Notes under the pieces: generated by a model
The model's input: only the letters and a program-made list of their open reading frames with translations
Database searches by the model: none
Told to the model about the DNA's origin: nothing
Shown here: in pieces, positions 15,068 through 16,112 of the stretch
How the letters are laid out: the number at the start of each line of letters is the position of its first letter
Position numbering within the stretch: the stretch's first letter is position 1
NCBI GenBank assembly: GCA_027604665.1
Contig: JADGIZ010000318.1
Coordinates: 1 to 16,112 of the forward strand
Length of the DNA stretch: 16,112 nucleotides
Reading direction: 5' to 3'
Source: Polyrhizophydium stewartii
Taxonomy: Eukaryota > Chytridiomycota > Chytridiomycetes > Rhizophydiales
Position numbers and translations under genes: made by a program

Positions 15068-16112
15068 ATGGCGAGCGACACCGGCTCGGCGGCAGCAGCC
15101 GCGGGAGCCGCGGGCGACAGCACGACGGGCGGCGGTCGCGGCGCGGTGCGCATTGCGGTGCCGGTAGATCCTGTGGGCGGCGAGCCGGCACGGCGGGGGG
15201 AGCCCGAGGTGCCGGACGAGCCGCTGCCGCCGCTGCCGAACGCGAGCCCCGCGCTGGCGCTTCCCGGTCTCGTTGCGGGCTTTGTGCGGGCGCTGGCGGC
15301 CAACGCCGGTGCGGTGATGGTGGGTGCGGGCAAGGGCGTGCTGCGGTGGTGGTTCCGGGTGCCGGTCAAGCTGTTCCGGCCGTATGCGGTCAATCCGTGG
15401 CTGGTGTTTCGGTCGCTTGCGGCGTCGCAGGACAAGGCGTTCTCGATCCAGTTCCTGCGCGAGACGATCCGGGCCGAGGGGGTGAGTGCAGCGCGAGGAG
15501 TGGGGGCGGCGCATGGTGTATGGCGTGGCCTCTGGGTAGCGGCGCGGTGGTTGCAGTGCTGGCGAGGCTGCCGATGCGGATGCGGGGTGGCTGACGGGTG
15601 TGCCGTGCAGATCGGGTTCTTTGGACGCAACGCCGTGCCGCTGTTTGTGGCCAACGCGGTCGTCGGAGCGACGCTGTTCAACGTGTACGCAGTGGTGTTT
15701 GAGCGACTGTCTGCGGAAAGCGCCGCCGCCAAGCACGGCGGCAGCGGCAGCGGCAGCGGCAGCGGCGGCAGCGGCAGCGACAAGGGCATCGCAGGCGAAG
15801 CCGCAGCGGCGTTCCCGAACGCCTTTGTCGCGGGCGGAGTCGCCGGCGCCGCGCAGGCGCTGCTGGCGACGCCGCTGGACACGATCCAGCGGATGCTGGA
15901 GCCCGAGGGCCTGGTGGCGAGCCGGCACGTCGGAGTGCACCACGCGACGCGGCAGGCGCTGCGCGAAGCGCTGCCGGCGGGGTTTGTCGGGCGGGCGCGG
16001 GCGCTGTACGGCAACCTGGCATTCAACGTTGCGCGCGACGGGGCGGGGTTCGCGCTGTTCTTTGGGGCGTTCGAGGGCCTGCGGCACGCGGGGCATGGGG
16101 CGGTTGCACGGG
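15068..16112 (+). CDS. Divergent mitochondrial carrier (SLC25) family protein, 3' partial
   Basis: This is a mitochondrial carrier family protein with exons 15068-15481 and 15611 to the window edge. The intron (15482-15610, GTGAGT...GTGCAG, 129 nt) is in phase 0 and joins RAEG to IGFFGRN. About 305 residues are present. The second repeat is clear: AFVAGGVAGAAQALLATPLDTIQRM (about 209-233) has the PxDxxxR carrier signature at P226-R232 and is followed by NVARDGAGFALFFGAFEGL, the typical even-numbered helix. The first repeat is weak: the signature position reads PVKLFR (99-104), lysine in place of aspartate, and the next helix is AVPLFVANAVVGATLFNVY. The N-terminal 60 residues are Ala/Gly/Pro-rich and disordered. 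A Gly-Ser run (about 181-194) lies between repeats. The third repeat is off the right edge. The substrate cannot be inferred, and it may be an atypical carrier of the outer or inner membrane. Confidence 0.75.
   Translation, partial: MASDTGSAAAAAGAAGDSTTGGGRGAVRIAVPVDPVGGEPARRGEPEVPDEPLPPLPNASPALALPGLVAGFVRALAANAGAVMVGAGKGVLRWWFRVPVKLFRPYAVNPWLVFRSLAASQDKAFSIQFLRETIRAEGVSAARGVGAAHGVWRGLWVAARWLQCWRGCRCGCGVADGCAVQIGFFGRNAVPLFVANAVVGATLFNVYAVVFERLSAESAAAKHGGSGSGSGSGGSGSDKGIAGEAAAAFPNAFVAGGVAGAAQALLATPLDTIQRMLEPEGLVASRHVGVHHATRQALREALPAGFVGRARALYGNLAFNVARDGAGFALFFGAFEGLRHAGHGAVAR

Overview
This window comes from a GC-rich nuclear genome of a microbial eukaryote. Protein-coding genes lie on both strands, are broken by short GT-AG introns, and show no operons or Shine-Dalgarno signals. 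The Sec18/Mak11-type machinery and a LIM protein opening with a short C-x2-C...C-x-C zinc motif point towards a fungus, perhaps an early-diverging one. A CAT-type amino acid transporter and a C1orf109/AIRIM homologue, both unlike what I expect from yeast, fit that guess. The lineage is inference and other opisthokont-like protists cannot be excluded.

Layout, left to right: (1) a CAT/APC amino acid transporter on the minus strand, running off the left edge; (2) a complete 13-exon NSF/Sec18 gene on the minus strand; (3) a small plus-strand gene for an unrecognised 78-residue protein; (4) a minus-strand JmjC/cupin-8 2-oxoglutarate oxygenase gene with three exons; (5) a minus-strand EF-hand calcium sensor of the calcineurin B/CBL type with six exons, its first exon lying beyond a 714-nt intron and encoding an MGN- N-myristoylation-type start; (6) a plus-strand AIRIM (C1orf109) homologue, whose ATG is only 165 bp from the EF-hand ATG; (7) a minus-strand intronless WD40 gene for Mak11/PAK1IP1; (8) a plus-strand multi-LIM protein; (9) a plus-strand divergent mitochondrial carrier family (SLC25) protein, running off the right edge.

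The genes do not form one pathway. Two convergent neighbours, AIRIM and Mak11/PAK1IP1, both belong to families acting in 60S ribosome maturation. The others cover membrane fusion, amino acid uptake, calcium sensing, protein hydroxylation, LIM-scaffold functions and organelle transport. I see no tRNA, rRNA, transposon or CRISPR. Non-coding signals of note are a C/EBP-type palindrome upstream of the transporter, a 13-bp x 6 minisatellite in a JmjC intron, a perfect inverted repeat covering the JmjC stop codon, an AATAAA overlapping the Mak11 stop codon, and a poly(dA) tract in the Mak11/LIM divergent promoter.

The third-position GC bias makes very long meaningless open frames on the antisense strand, so all calls rest on protein family similarity and splice-phase consistency and not on frame length. 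No wholly new biological system is evident. The most informative points are the reconstructed EF-hand gene, the AIRIM homologue and its neighbour, and the insert-bearing JmjC protein.
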